Positions 41,653 through 51,297 of a stretch of 64,000 nt of DNA are shown in pieces. Position 1 is the stretch's first letter, and each line of letters starts with the position of its first letter. The position numbers and the translations under genes are program-made. Below the pieces are notes generated by a model. The model was given only the letters and a program-made list of their open reading frames with translations. It made no database searches and had not been told where the DNA came from. The DNA is taken from assembly GCF_004364435.1 (NCBI RefSeq), contig NZ_SOCT01000001.1, positions 744,001-808,000 on the forward strand, read 5' to 3'. This DNA is from Pseudomonas sp. LP_7_YM. Its GTDB lineage: Bacteria; Pseudomonadota; Gammaproteobacteria; Pseudomonadales; Pseudomonadaceae.

Positions 41653-44148
41653 ATGTACACTTTCAATCCCGCGTTTTCCAGCGCCGATGAGTCAAGCCAT
41701 GTCAGCCCGCAAACGCCCGTGGCGGACGGCCCGTTGTCGACCGAATTGCTCGACCGCATGCACCGGTATTGGCAAGCCGCCAACTATCTGTGTGTCGGGC
41801 AGATTTACCTCAAGGCCAACCCGCTGTTGCGCGAGCCTCTGCAAGCCGAGCACATCAAGCCGCGGCTGCTGGGGCACTGGGGAACGTCGGCAGGGCAGAA
41901 CTTTATCTATGTGCACCTGAACCGGCTGATCAGCGAACAGCGGGTATCCATGGTTTACATCTCGGGGCCGGGCCACGGCGGGCCGACGCTCAACGCCTGC
42001 GCGTGGCTGGAAGGGACCTACAGCGATGTTCATCCGGACACCACCCCGGACGAGGCCGGCATGCTGCGCTTCTTCCGCAGTTTCTCCACACCTGGCGGAA
42101 TACCCAGCCATTGCGGTCCGCATACGCCCAACTCGCTGCATGAGGGCGGCGAACTGGGCTATTCGCTGGTGCATGCGTTCGGCGCAGTCTTCGACAATCC
42201 CGACCTGTGGGTGGCGTGCGTGATTGGCGATGGAGAGGCCGAAACCTGTCCTCTGGAAGGCAGCTGGAAAAGCATACGCTTCCTCGACCCGCGTCGCGAC
42301 GGAGCGGTGCTGCCGATCCTGCACCTCAACGGCTACAAGATCTCCGGCCCCACGGTTGAGGCGCGGACCACCGATGCCGACCTGATTGATCTCTACCGTG
42401 GGCGCGGGTATGAGCCGCTGATTGTCGCCGGGGATGATGTGCCTGGCATGCATCAGCGCTTTGCCGCAGCCCTCGACGCGGCGTATGCAAAGGGCCGGCA
42501 GATCCAACAGCAGGCCCGCGAGCAGGGCGATACTTCTGCCCAACGCTGGCCGATGATCATCCTGCGCAGCCCCAAAGGCTGGACCGGGCCCAAGGTGGTC
42601 GATGGCCTGCCGGTGGAAGGCACCTTCCGCGCGCATCAGGTGCCCTTGGCTAACGTTGTGCAGAATCCCGATCACTTGGCGCAGCTGGAAGCATGGATGC
42701 GCAGCTACCAGCCGGATACCCTGTTTGACGACAAGGGCAGCCTGGTCGCTGAACTGCAGGCCTTGACGCCACCTGCGAAGCTACGTCTCGGTGCGGTGCC
42801 GTACGTCAATGGCGGTCGACTGCTCACGGCGCTGGACCTGCCCAATTTCGCCGACTACGGCCTGCACGTGCCGGGCCCTGGCGAAGTGATTGCCGAGGCA
42901 CCGCGCAAGCTGGGCGAGTATTTGCGCGATGTGATTCGCGCCAACCCGCATAATTTCCGGCTGTTCGGCCCCGACGAAACCAATTCCAACCGACTCAATG
43001 CCGTGTTCGAAGCCACGCAGCGAACCGCTGCGGGCCCATTGCTGGACATCGACGATCATCTGGCCCGCGACGGCCGGGTCATGGAAGTGCTCAGTGAACA
43101 CCTGTGCGAAGGCTGGCTGGAAGGTTATTTGCTGACGGGCCGCCACGGTATGTGGTCCACGTACGAAGCCTTTGCGCAAGTGGTCGATTCCATGGTCACG
43201 CAGCACGCCAAGTGGCTGCAGCAGTGCCGCGATTTCGCGTGGCGGCGGCCGTTGGCCTCGCTCAACATCCTCTTGACCAGTCATGCATGGCGCAATGACC
43301 ACAACGGGTTCAGCCATCAATCGACCGGTTTCGTCGACAACGTGCTGCAACGCCGCTCCGACGTCGTGCGCGTGTATTACCCGCCGGATTCCAATTGCCT
43401 GGTCAACGTGTTCGATCATTGTTTGCGCAGTCGCAATTACGTGAACGTGGTCACCTGTGGCAAGCAGCCGGATTTCCAGTGGCTGAATTTCGATCAGGCG
43501 CTCCAGCATTGCTCGCAGGGCGCATCGGTCTGGGATTTCGCCACCAATGACGGCGGGGCGGAACCGGATATCGTCCTGGCCTGCGCCGGAGATGTGCCGA
43601 CCACCGAAGCGGTCGCGGCCTCCTGGTTGCTGCAAAAACACGTACCCGGTATTCGCGTTCGCCTGGTTAACGTGGTGGATTTAAGCATCCTGGCCAGTCC
43701 CGACGACCGGCCTCACGGCATGGACCACGTGTCGTTCGAAGCGCTGTTCACCCGCGAGGTGCCGGTGATGTTTGCCTTCCATGGTTCCACCTGGGTGATT
43801 CATTCCATGGTGCATGGGCGCGCGAACGAAGCGCGCTTTCACGTACGCGGTTTCTCTGATCGCGGGACCACGACCACGCCGTTCGACATGGTCGTGCTGA
43901 ACAACATGAGCCGTTATCAGCTCGCCATCGATGCGTTGTCGCACGTGCCTCGATTACGCTCCAGCAGCCTGGACGCGATGAGCTATTTCGAAGACCAATT
44001 GCGCCAGCACCACACGTACATCCGCGAGCACTTCGAAGACATGCCGCAGATCCGCAACTGGCACTGGACCGCCGACTTCACGCAACCGCAGTCGCCACCG
44101 CCGTTGGCCAAGGGTCAGGCGCGCGGGCAGACGTTCACGGATGCCTGA
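41653..44148 (+). CDS. xfp: Phosphoketolase (xylulose-5-/fructose-6-phosphate)
   Basis: An 831-residue thiamine-diphosphate enzyme that splits xylulose-5-phosphate or fructose-6-phosphate with phosphate into acetyl phosphate plus glyceraldehyde-3-phosphate or erythrose-4-phosphate. Seen: YLCVGQIYLKANPLLREPL, LLGHWGTSAGQNF, ISGPGHGGP, SHCGPHTPNSLHEGGELGYSL, the cofactor motif VIGDGEAETCPLEGSW, FGPDETNSNR, NDHNGFSHQSTGF and RGFSDRGTTTTPFDM. ATG 41653 with GGAG five bases upstream. With ackA and the dehydrogenase it forms a bypass from pentose or hexose phosphates to acetate and ATP. Confidence 0.96.
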   Translation: MYTFNPAFSSADESSHVSPQTPVADGPLSTELLDRMHRYWQAANYLCVGQIYLKANPLLREPLQAEHIKPRLLGHWGTSAGQNFIYVHLNRLISEQRVSMVYISGPGHGGPTLNACAWLEGTYSDVHPDTTPDEAGMLRFFRSFSTPGGIPSHCGPHTPNSLHEGGELGYSLVHAFGAVFDNPDLWVACVIGDGEAETCPLEGSWKSIRFLDPRRDGAVLPILHLNGYKISGPTVEARTTDADLIDLYRGRGYEPLIVAGDDVPGMHQRFAAALDAAYAKGRQIQQQAREQGDTSAQRWPMIILRSPKGWTGPKVVDGLPVEGTFRAHQVPLANVVQNPDHLAQLEAWMRSYQPDTLFDDKGSLVAELQALTPPAKLRLGAVPYVNGGRLLTALDLPNFADYGLHVPGPGEVIAEAPRKLGEYLRDVIRANPHNFRLFGPDETNSNRLNAVFEATQRTAAGPLLDIDDHLARDGRVMEVLSEHLCEGWLEGYLLTGRHGMWSTYEAFAQVVDSMVTQHAKWLQQCRDFAWRRPLASLNILLTSHAWRNDHNGFSHQSTGFVDNVLQRRSDVVRVYYPPDSNCLVNVFDHCLRSRNYVNVVTCGKQPDFQWLNFDQALQHCSQGASVWDFATNDGGAEPDIVLACAGDVPTTEAVAASWLLQKHVPGIRVRLVNVVDLSILASPDDRPHGMDHVSFEALFTREVPVMFAFHGSTWVIHSMVHGRANEARFHVRGFSDRGTTTTPFDMVVLNNMSRYQLAIDALSHVPRLRSSSLDAMSYFEDQLRQHHTYIREHFEDMPQIRNWHWTADFTQPQSPPPLAKGQARGQTFTDA

Positions 44149-44233
44149 ATTACAGGTTTTCCTTTAACCCACGCGTTTGCCCAGCCGCTACTCGTTGATA
44201 CAGGTTCATACGGATCCCACACCGGAGCTGCAC

Positions 44234-44944
44234 ATGGCAAGACACACACCGGCGAACGAGGGCGGTTATCAGCGAGGCGAGGACACGCGCACAGCCATTC
44301 TCATGGCTGCCGTCGCGGTGTTCGGTAAACGGGGCTACGAGGGCGCGTCCACACGGGACATCGCCAGAACGGCGGGGGTCAACGCCCCTGCCATTCACTA
44401 TTATTTCGACGGCAAGGAAGGCGTGTACCTGCAGTGCATCGAGCTGTTGATTAAGTTGCTTTGGCAAAAGGTGGGAGCTGCGGTGCAAGCTGCCGAAAAC
44501 GCCGCTGCTGATGAGCACAGTAATGACGGCCTGCTGATAGAGGCTGCCCTTGGGATTCTGGCAGCCGTGCTCTCCACGGCCCAAGACACACCGCAGATCA
44601 AGGCGTGGCGGGCTTTTTTTGATCGTCACCAGGCGGGCTCCTGCCCCCAGAGCGCAACCGCGGCCTTCGAGCAGCGTTTCAAAGCGCGCATCGAGGCGGT
44701 GATGCGGCTTCTGATCGGGCGTCTATCCGGACTCGATCCGCAGGATGATCGCGCAGTCATTCACGCCATGGCATTGCTGACGCAAGGACTGGCGTTTCGC
44801 GCGCACAAAGCCGGACTGCTGGCCGCAATGAACTGGACGGAAGTCAATCACCCGCAAATGGAGCAGGTGAAGGACGTTGTCCTGACTCAGGCCCGTTTCA
44901 CGCTGGAAGGGCTGGCATTACAGAGGGCGACGACCTTCCATTGA
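44234..44944 (+). CDS. TetR-family regulator, CerR/CecR type (DUF1956)
   Basis: A 236-residue regulator: helix-turn-helix RTAILMAAVAVFGKRGYEGA / STRDIARTAGVNAPAIHYYF (residues 20-60), then a helical domain of the CecR kind. ATG 44234 with GGAG six bases upstream; an upstream frame extension lacks support. It lies 85 bases after phosphoketolase on the same strand. CecR-type regulators normally sit beside HlyD-ABC exporters, and such a wrecked operon lies about 5 kb upstream, so its present target could be either. Confidence 0.82.
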   Translation: MARHTPANEGGYQRGEDTRTAILMAAVAVFGKRGYEGASTRDIARTAGVNAPAIHYYFDGKEGVYLQCIELLIKLLWQKVGAAVQAAENAAADEHSNDGLLIEAALGILAAVLSTAQDTPQIKAWRAFFDRHQAGSCPQSATAAFEQRFKARIEAVMRLLIGRLSGLDPQDDRAVIHAMALLTQGLAFRAHKAGLLAAMNWTEVNHPQMEQVKDVVLTQARFTLEGLALQRATTFH

Positions 44945-45009
44945 AACTCACCACCAGACAGCGCCCGGCATCGGACCGAATCAGGTTGCTGTGCAGCTGA
45001 GTTCGCGCG

Positions 45010-45630
45010 TCACTCAAGAGCAGAGGGCAACAGCACCCCGTGGATCATCTTGGTGTGCAGCCCCACCGTGGCGGCCAGCGAAGGATTGTGGCCAGGGCTG
45101 TGCCAGCTGCTGATTTCATTAAGCATCGCCAGCATGCACGGCACCATCGTGTCCACCGGCACCCTGACGAAACGCGCCTGGTCCATGCCCGCTTGCAGGA
45201 TCGCAGTGAGTCGGCTGGCAACCTGATCCCGAACCCTCTGCACGTGACGCTGTTGCTCGGCGGTCAGGCAGCGGAACTCCAGACGAGCAAGCAGCCAGCG
45301 TTGACGGTGTTCCGAGGTGAACAGGACATGGCTTCGAATGAACGCGTTAAGGGCCTTGAGCGGATCACCCACCACAAGGCGCTTTCCCGGCAGTGCCAGC
45401 AGCAGGTCGTTTTCGTACTGCTCGATCAATTCGAACAGCAGCGCATCCTTGCTCTCGATGTGGTTGTACAACGAGCCGGCCTGCATGCCGACCGCCGTTG
45501 CCAGTTGACGCAGGCTGACTGACTGAAAGCCTTGCGCGACGAACAACTGCAGGGCGATTGCGCGGATCTGTTCGTGGGGTGAAGGTGGCGCATCGGTTTG
45601 CATGACATCAAGTGCTGCGAGAGCCTGCAT
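45010..45630 (-). CDS. TetR-family regulator
   Basis: A 206-residue TetR protein: IRAIALQLFVAQGFQSVSLR / QLATAVGMQAGSLYNHIESK (residues 21-62) as the DNA-binding part, then a C-terminal domain of the kind seen beside fatty-acid and aromatic catabolism genes. The start chosen is ATG 45630 with GAGG eight bases upstream; an in-frame GTG at 45639 overlaps the ribosome site. It follows the indolepyruvate oxidoreductase gene by 76 bases on the same strand and probably controls it. Confidence 0.85.
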   Translation of the reverse strand: MQALAALDVMQTDAPPSPHEQIRAIALQLFVAQGFQSVSLRQLATAVGMQAGSLYNHIESKDALLFELIEQYENDLLLALPGKRLVVGDPLKALNAFIRSHVLFTSEHRQRWLLARLEFRCLTAEQQRHVQRVRDQVASRLTAILQAGMDQARFVRVPVDTMVPCMLAMLNEISSWHSPGHNPSLAATVGLHTKMIHGVLLPSALE

Positions 45631-45706
45631 GGGTTTCACCTCGAAAGAGAGCCGGGAATAGGCGCGCCAGTCGGCCTGTGTCGCAGGTTGACTGGCGCGG
45701 CATGCA

Positions 45707-48700
45707 TTACAGCTGGGTCACACGAATCCGCGCCGGTTGCACCTGGATCACACCGCCGCTTTGTTCCGCGGTCCCTTTGCCATGCCATTGCTCCAGCAAT
45801 CCGGCCAGCCGCTGCCGCGCATGGCTCAGGAAGCGCTCCCGCACCGGTCCGTAACCGCGCACGGCATCAGGCAGTTCGGCTAGGGCAACGGCCAGGGCGA
45901 GGTTATCGGCATTCAAACGGCTCAACAGTTCGTAGAGCACCGCCTCGTAATCGGCCAACCACTGCAGCTCGACTTTGCGCTCATGGGTGCGCCCAAACGG
46001 GTCGAGCCAGGTATTGCGCAGGAACCTGAGCCCCATGAGCACCTTGAATCCCTTGAGCATCCAGGGTCCATAGCTGCTCTTGCGCGGTGCGACCCCGGCA
46101 ACAGCCTTGTGCAGCAGCGGTGGGGCCAGGTGAAAGCGCAGGCTGTACTCGCCTTCGAATCCTGCCTCGACCTTTTTCAGGAAATCGCCGTTGCTGTACA
46201 GGCGTGCGACTTCATATTCGTCCTTGATCGCCAGAACCTTGAAGTAATAGCGGGCCACGGCTTCGGTCAAAGCGCCGGGCTGGCCTGCGAGGGCGGTTTC
46301 GGCCTTCATGAAGCGCTCCACTTGCTCAAGATAGCGCGACGCGTACGCGGCATTCTGATACGCGGTCAGGTACACCACACGTCGCTCAATGCGCTGCTCC
46401 AGCGTTTCGGCCAACTGGCGGTCAGTACCCTGAACCTTCAGCGCCTTGAGCCGCGATTCCAGGCGCGGCTTGTCGACAGCGGCCCGACGGCCCCAGAGAA
46501 ATGCCGTACGGTTGAATTCCACCGCTGTGCCGTTGAGTTCGATGGCCTGCATCAGCGACTGCTCACCCACGGGCAACCAGCCTTTCTGGAAGGCGAAGCC
46601 AAGCATGAAGGTGTTGGTGGCGATGGAATCGCCCATCAAGGCCGTGGCCATCTGGCTGGCATCGATGAACAGCGCCTGCTCCGGGCCCACAGCGTCACTG
46701 ATCTGCTGCGACATGCCCCCGGTGCGGAATACCGGGTCGGGATGGCTGAGCAGATCGCCGCTTTCTGCCTGCCTGGCAAAACTGCGTACGAACGCGCTGG
46801 TGATGCTCTGCTCAGAGTTGATCACCGCGTGGGTCACACCCTGGCGTAGCTTGACCAGCGTTTCAGCGTTGGCACTGACCACCAGGTCGCAACCCAGCAA
46901 CAGGTCGACTTCGCCCTCGGCAATGCGCGGCGCATACAGCTGTTCCTGGCACTCGGCAATACGAATGTGCGACCACACTGCACCGCCTTTTTGCGCCATG
47001 CCGGCCATGTCCAGATTCAGCACGCCTTTGCCTTCGATGAACGCCGCCATGCCGAGCAAGGCACCGATGGTCACCACGCCGGTGCCGCCCACTCCGGTGA
47101 CCAGAATGCTGTAGGGCTGGTCCAGCGCCAGGGGCTGCGGCTCAGGGAGTTCCCAGTGGTCTTCGGCGTTATGAGCCAGCGCAGCAGGCTTGCGCGGCTT
47201 GCCGCCTTCCACGGTGACGAAACTTGGACAGAAGCCTGACAGGCAGGTGAAGTCCTTGTTACAAGACGACTGGTCTATTTCCCGCTTGCGACCGAACTCG
47301 GTCTCTACCGGCACCACCGACATGCAGTTGGACTGGCTGCTGCAATCGCCACAGCCTTCGCACACCGATTCGTTGATGACCACTCGACGGGCCGGGTCGG
47401 CGAACTTGCCGCGCTTGCGACGACGACGTTTTTCAGCGGCGCAGGTCTGGTCGTAGATCAGCGCTGACACATCGGCGTATTCGCGCAGCTGTTGCTGCAC
47501 CTCTTCCATGTGCTCGCGGTGATACACCGGCACGTCCGGCGCCAGGTCAGTGATGGCTTCATAGCGCTCCGGCTCGTCGGTGACCACGACGATTCGCTTC
47601 ACCCCTTCGGCGGCCAGTTGACGGCTGATCTGCGACACGCTTAGCGTGCCATCCACCGGCTGACCTCCGGTCATGGCCACCGCGTCGTTGTAGAGAATCT
47701 TGTAGGTGATCGCGACTTTCGCCGCGACCGAGGCGCGAATGGCCAGCAAGCCGGAGTGGAAGTAGGTGCCATCGCCCAGGTTGGCGAACACGTGCCGGGT
47801 CTGGGTGAAGGGCGCCTGACCGATCCACGCCACGCCTTCGCCGCCCATCTGGCTGAACGTCTGGGTTTGCGGATAGATCCAGGCGGCCATGTAGTGACAG
47901 CCGATACCGGCCAGCGCGCGACTGCCTTCAGGGACCTTGGTCGAGGTGTTATGCGGGCAGCCGGAGCAGTAATGCGGCACCCGCTCCATCAGGTTGGCCG
48001 CCGGCGCTGCACAGGTCGCCAATTGCGCGTCGAGCACGGCCAGACGCACTTGCAGCGGGCCGCTTTGATGCACACGCAGAATACGCCGGGCCAACGCCCG
48101 GGCAATCTGCGCCGGGGTCAGTTCACCCACGGCCGGTAGCAGCCAGCCGGTGTGCGGCAGGCTCCATTCGCCTTTGTCATCGAACTTGCCGACGATGCGC
48201 GGGCGCACGTCTTCGCGCCAGTTGTACAGTTCTTCCTTGAGCTGGTACTCGAGCAGGTGGCGTTTCTCCTCGACCACGATGATCTCTTCCAGCCCTTCAG
48301 CGAACTGCCGGACACCTTCGGCGTCCAGGGGCCAGATCATGCCCACTTTGTAGACCCGCAGGCCAATCTGCTGCGCGAGTTCATCGTCAATCCCAAGCAT
48401 CTTCAGCGCCTGACAGACATCCAGGTACGATTTGCCCGAGGTGATGATGCCGATCCGTGCGCCGGGCGAGTCCTGTACCACTCGGTCGAGTTTGTTCGCT
48501 CGGGCGTAGGCCAGCGCCGCATACAGCTTGTGCTCGATGAGGCGTTTTTCCTGGGCAAGCGGCGGGTCCGGCCAGCGAATATTAAGGCCGCCTTCGGGTA
48601 AGGAAATGTCGGGGATCACCGGCAGCGCGCGCTGCGGATCAAGATCGACGATGGCTGCGCTTTCCACGGTATCGGCCACCGCCTTCATCGCAACCCAGCA

Positions 48701-49279
48701 GCCGGAGTAGCGCGACATGGCCCAACCATGCAGGCCGTAATCGAGGTATTCCTGCACCCCCGACGGCGCCAGCACCGGGATCATCACTGCCTTGAAAATA
48801 TGCTCGGTCTGGTGCGGAAGCGACGAGCTGCGTGCGCCGTGGTCGTCACCGGCCACCACCAGGACCCCACCGAATTGGGATGTGCCCGCAGCATTGGCGT
48901 GGCGGAACACATCGCCGCAGCGGTCGACGCCCGGCCCTTTGCCGTACCACATGCCGAACACGCCATCGTAGGTCGCGCCTTCGAACAGGCTGACCTGTTG
49001 CGTGCCCCAGACCGAGGTCGCGGCCAGGTCTTCGTTGACGCCGGGATTGAAGACCGTGTGATGCGCCTTGAGATGGTCGCGCGCCTTCCATAACGCCTGA
49101 TCGAAACCGCCCAGCGGCGAGCCTCGATAACCGGAGATGAACCCAGCGGTATTCAGGCCGTTGGCGAGGTCGCGCTGGCGCTGCATCAAGGGCAGGCGAA
49201 CCAGCGCCTGCACGCCGGTGAGCAAGACTTTACCGGTGAGCTGGACGTATTTGTCTTCCAGCGACGGGGTGGCGGACAT
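45707..49279 (-). CDS. Indolepyruvate ferredoxin oxidoreductase, fused IorA-IorB type
   Basis: A 1190-residue thiamine-diphosphate enzyme that oxidatively decarboxylates aryl pyruvates (indole-, phenyl-pyruvate) to acyl-CoA with ferredoxin. Domains in order: pyrimidine-binding part with SGYRGSPLGGFDQ; GTSQFGGVLVVAGDDHGA; a central segment with CSGCPHNTSTKVPEGS; the diphosphate site FANLGDGTYFHSG and NDAVAMTGGQ; iron-sulfur cysteines in CEGCGDCSSQSNC and CNKDFTCLSGFCPSF; then the gamma-type domain TGVGGTGVVTIGALLGMAA and MAQKGGAVWSHIRIA; C-terminal DUF6537-like tail. ATG 49279 with GGAG eight bases upstream. Divergent from the DUF1302 cluster; TetR gene downstream. Confidence 0.92.
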   Translation of the reverse strand: MSATPSLEDKYVQLTGKVLLTGVQALVRLPLMQRQRDLANGLNTAGFISGYRGSPLGGFDQALWKARDHLKAHHTVFNPGVNEDLAATSVWGTQQVSLFEGATYDGVFGMWYGKGPGVDRCGDVFRHANAAGTSQFGGVLVVAGDDHGARSSSLPHQTEHIFKAVMIPVLAPSGVQEYLDYGLHGWAMSRYSGCWVAMKAVADTVESAAIVDLDPQRALPVIPDISLPEGGLNIRWPDPPLAQEKRLIEHKLYAALAYARANKLDRVVQDSPGARIGIITSGKSYLDVCQALKMLGIDDELAQQIGLRVYKVGMIWPLDAEGVRQFAEGLEEIIVVEEKRHLLEYQLKEELYNWREDVRPRIVGKFDDKGEWSLPHTGWLLPAVGELTPAQIARALARRILRVHQSGPLQVRLAVLDAQLATCAAPAANLMERVPHYCSGCPHNTSTKVPEGSRALAGIGCHYMAAWIYPQTQTFSQMGGEGVAWIGQAPFTQTRHVFANLGDGTYFHSGLLAIRASVAAKVAITYKILYNDAVAMTGGQPVDGTLSVSQISRQLAAEGVKRIVVVTDEPERYEAITDLAPDVPVYHREHMEEVQQQLREYADVSALIYDQTCAAEKRRRRKRGKFADPARRVVINESVCEGCGDCSSQSNCMSVVPVETEFGRKREIDQSSCNKDFTCLSGFCPSFVTVEGGKPRKPAALAHNAEDHWELPEPQPLALDQPYSILVTGVGGTGVVTIGALLGMAAFIEGKGVLNLDMAGMAQKGGAVWSHIRIAECQEQLYAPRIAEGEVDLLLGCDLVVSANAETLVKLRQGVTHAVINSEQSITSAFVRSFARQAESGDLLSHPDPVFRTGGMSQQISDAVGPEQALFIDASQMATALMGDSIATNTFMLGFAFQKGWLPVGEQSLMQAIELNGTAVEFNRTAFLWGRRAAVDKPRLESRLKALKVQGTDRQLAETLEQRIERRVVYLTAYQNAAYASRYLEQVERFMKAETALAGQPGALTEAVARYYFKVLAIKDEYEVARLYSNGDFLKKVEAGFEGEYSLRFHLAPPLLHKAVAGVAPRKSSYGPWMLKGFKVLMGLRFLRNTWLDPFGRTHERKVELQWLADYEAVLYELLSRLNADNLALAVALAELPDAVRGYGPVRERFLSHARQRLAGLLEQWHGKGTAEQSGGVIQVQPARIRVTQL

Positions 49280-49395
49280 GGCGGGTTCTCCAGGCGTGTT
49301 GTATGCGCGCCTGAGCGATGGCACCCGGCGCAGCTGTTATGGCGCCGAGTCTAGGGAGGCTGCTGCGCATCGTAAAATCACAAATAACGCAGGGT

Positions 49396-49416
49396 GGTAT
49401 TGGCAAAACCGATACC
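49396..49416. promoter_or_regulatory. Operator GGTATTGG-N5-CCGATACC before the DUF1302 gene
   Basis: An inverted repeat with one mismatch and spacer CAAAA, in the 317-base divergent gap 49280-49596. Its core TATTGG-N-AAAACC-R-AT is shared with the perfect repeat over the LysR start at 59531-59545, so that LysR protein is the best candidate binder. The remainder of the gap holds no gene I can support. Confidence 0.55.
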
Positions 49417-49596
49417 TGGACGCACTGATCTGCGGCGTTGGTGTTTCGTCGATAGCACCCGGTAGTTGAGCGATAGCCTCATGCGTTGTCAGCCCTTGGG
49501 ATGTGCCGTCTACTGCATAGCGTCATCCAGCGCCCTGAGCGCCTGAGCTGGCAGTCGGCAAACAATAAAAACAATCGGCATGACGGAGAACGCACG

Positions 49597-51258
49597 ATGC
49601 GTAAGTCCACAAGGGAGAGGCTCAACGAGGCGCTGCGAATGGCGACTTTGTTGATCATCGCAGGTGAGGCCCAGGCCGCCGAATACGACTTGGGCAACCC
49701 GGACTACAACCTGCGCTGGGACAACACCTTGCGTTACAACATCGGCGTGCGGGCTCAGGATCGTGACCGCGCGCTGGCCCGCAATGCCACCTATGACGAG
49801 TCCGACTCCAAGTTCGACCGTGGCGATGTGGTGACCAATCGCATGGACCTGATGAGCGAGTTGGAGCTGACCTACAAGCAGTACCAGGGCTTTCGCATCA
49901 GCGGTTCGGCCTGGTACGACCAGGCCTACGCCGACACTGACGACGAAACCGCCAGCGGCAACGTCTACTATGCCGGGGCACCTGCCGGCCCCAGTACCCC
50001 CAGTTATCGCGATGGTCATTACTCCAGCCAGACCCGGCGCTACCACCGGGGTTTCAGTGGCGAGTTGCTGGACGCCTTCGCCTTCACCCGTTTCGATCTG
50101 GGCGAGGTGCCGGTCAGCCTGCGCGCTGGTCGCCATACGGTGTATTGGGGTAACGGCCTGCTGATCGCCGGTCACGCCATGTCCTACTCACAGGCGCCCA
50201 TCGACGGGCGCAAGGCCCTGGCCAACCCCGGTACTGAAACCCGGGAGATTTTTCTGCCGCTGACCCAGGTCTCGGCTCAGGCGCAGGTCACCGACAAGCT
50301 GTCGCTGGCGGCGCAGTATTTCCTGGAGTGGGACACCACCCGGGCGCCGGAAGGTGGCACTTACCTTGCGGCTGCCGACGTGGCGCTGCAGGGCCCGAAT
50401 CAACTGCCGGTCGCCCCTGGTTATGCCTATCCCATCATTGATCCCAAGACTCCGAAAAACGCCGGTAACTGGGGTGTGATGGCCACCTACAGTCTGGACT
50501 TCATGCACTCGGACCTGTCGCTGGCTTACCGCCAGTTCGATGATTACAACCCGTGGGGCCTGCAGGTTGGGTCCAACTTTGCGCGCTATGTGTATGCCGA
50601 GAACGTAAGGCAATACAGCCTGGGCTGGTCAGCGGGGCCGGTTCTGGGCGGGGCCTCGGTAGGCGTTGACGTGTCGTACCGACAGAACGCCGCGCTGCTG
50701 TCCAGCCGCTTCGGCCTGGACGATGACCAAGGCGCCCGTGGCGACACCTGGCACGTGGTCGCTAACAGTTTATGGCTGTTGCCGCAGACGCGGTTTTTCG
50801 ACACCGGCAACCTGATTACTGAAGTCGCCTACAGCCACTTGCAGCAGGTCACCAAAAACGCCGACCAGTTTCGCGGCGAAGGCTACGGCGGCTGCGTCGG
50901 CCAGAACAGGAACTGGGGCTGCGCGACGCGCAACTATGTCGGTATGGCGGTCAACTTCACGCCGCAGTGGTTGAGCGTGTTTCCCGGCTGGAACCTCTCG
51001 GCGCCGATCAGTGTGGACTACGGCATTTCCGGCAATGCCGCCACCGGCGGCGGGGCTCAGGGCAAATACAGCTACAAGGTCGGGATCAAGGGCGTACTCG
51101 ACAGCCGTTACGAGGTCACCCTGGCCTACATCGGCTACGGCAGCGACACCATCAGACGCAACATTCCAGGTGTCGGCACTACCGTGGTGGGTGGTCGTGG
51201 CGATCTCGGCCTGACCGACCGCGACTGGGTCTCACTGACCCTGAGTACCGCTTTCTGA
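49597..51258 (+). CDS. DUF1302-family outer-membrane protein, copy 1
   Basis: A 553-residue protein with a short signal-like start (LIIAGEAQAAEYDL) and the DUF1302 opening LGNPDYNLRWDNTLRYNIGVR, then a barrel-like run of aromatic strands: GSAWYDQAYADTDDE, AGRHTVYWGNGLL, SQAPIDGRKALANPGTE, QYFLEWDTTRAPEGGTYL, ending LSTAF with a C-terminal Phe. Known genes of this family pair with DUF1329 proteins in clusters for hydrophobic substrates and probably form outer-membrane channels. ATG 49597 with GGAG eight bases upstream. Paralogue at 62896. Confidence 0.82.
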   Translation: MRKSTRERLNEALRMATLLIIAGEAQAAEYDLGNPDYNLRWDNTLRYNIGVRAQDRDRALARNATYDESDSKFDRGDVVTNRMDLMSELELTYKQYQGFRISGSAWYDQAYADTDDETASGNVYYAGAPAGPSTPSYRDGHYSSQTRRYHRGFSGELLDAFAFTRFDLGEVPVSLRAGRHTVYWGNGLLIAGHAMSYSQAPIDGRKALANPGTETREIFLPLTQVSAQAQVTDKLSLAAQYFLEWDTTRAPEGGTYLAAADVALQGPNQLPVAPGYAYPIIDPKTPKNAGNWGVMATYSLDFMHSDLSLAYRQFDDYNPWGLQVGSNFARYVYAENVRQYSLGWSAGPVLGGASVGVDVSYRQNAALLSSRFGLDDDQGARGDTWHVVANSLWLLPQTRFFDTGNLITEVAYSHLQQVTKNADQFRGEGYGGCVGQNRNWGCATRNYVGMAVNFTPQWLSVFPGWNLSAPISVDYGISGNAATGGGAQGKYSYKVGIKGVLDSRYEVTLAYIGYGSDTIRRNIPGVGTTVVGGRGDLGLTDRDWVSLTLSTAF

Positions 51259-51297
51259 CCCTTGTTACCTCTGTCAAAACACTCACGGGAGATCTCC

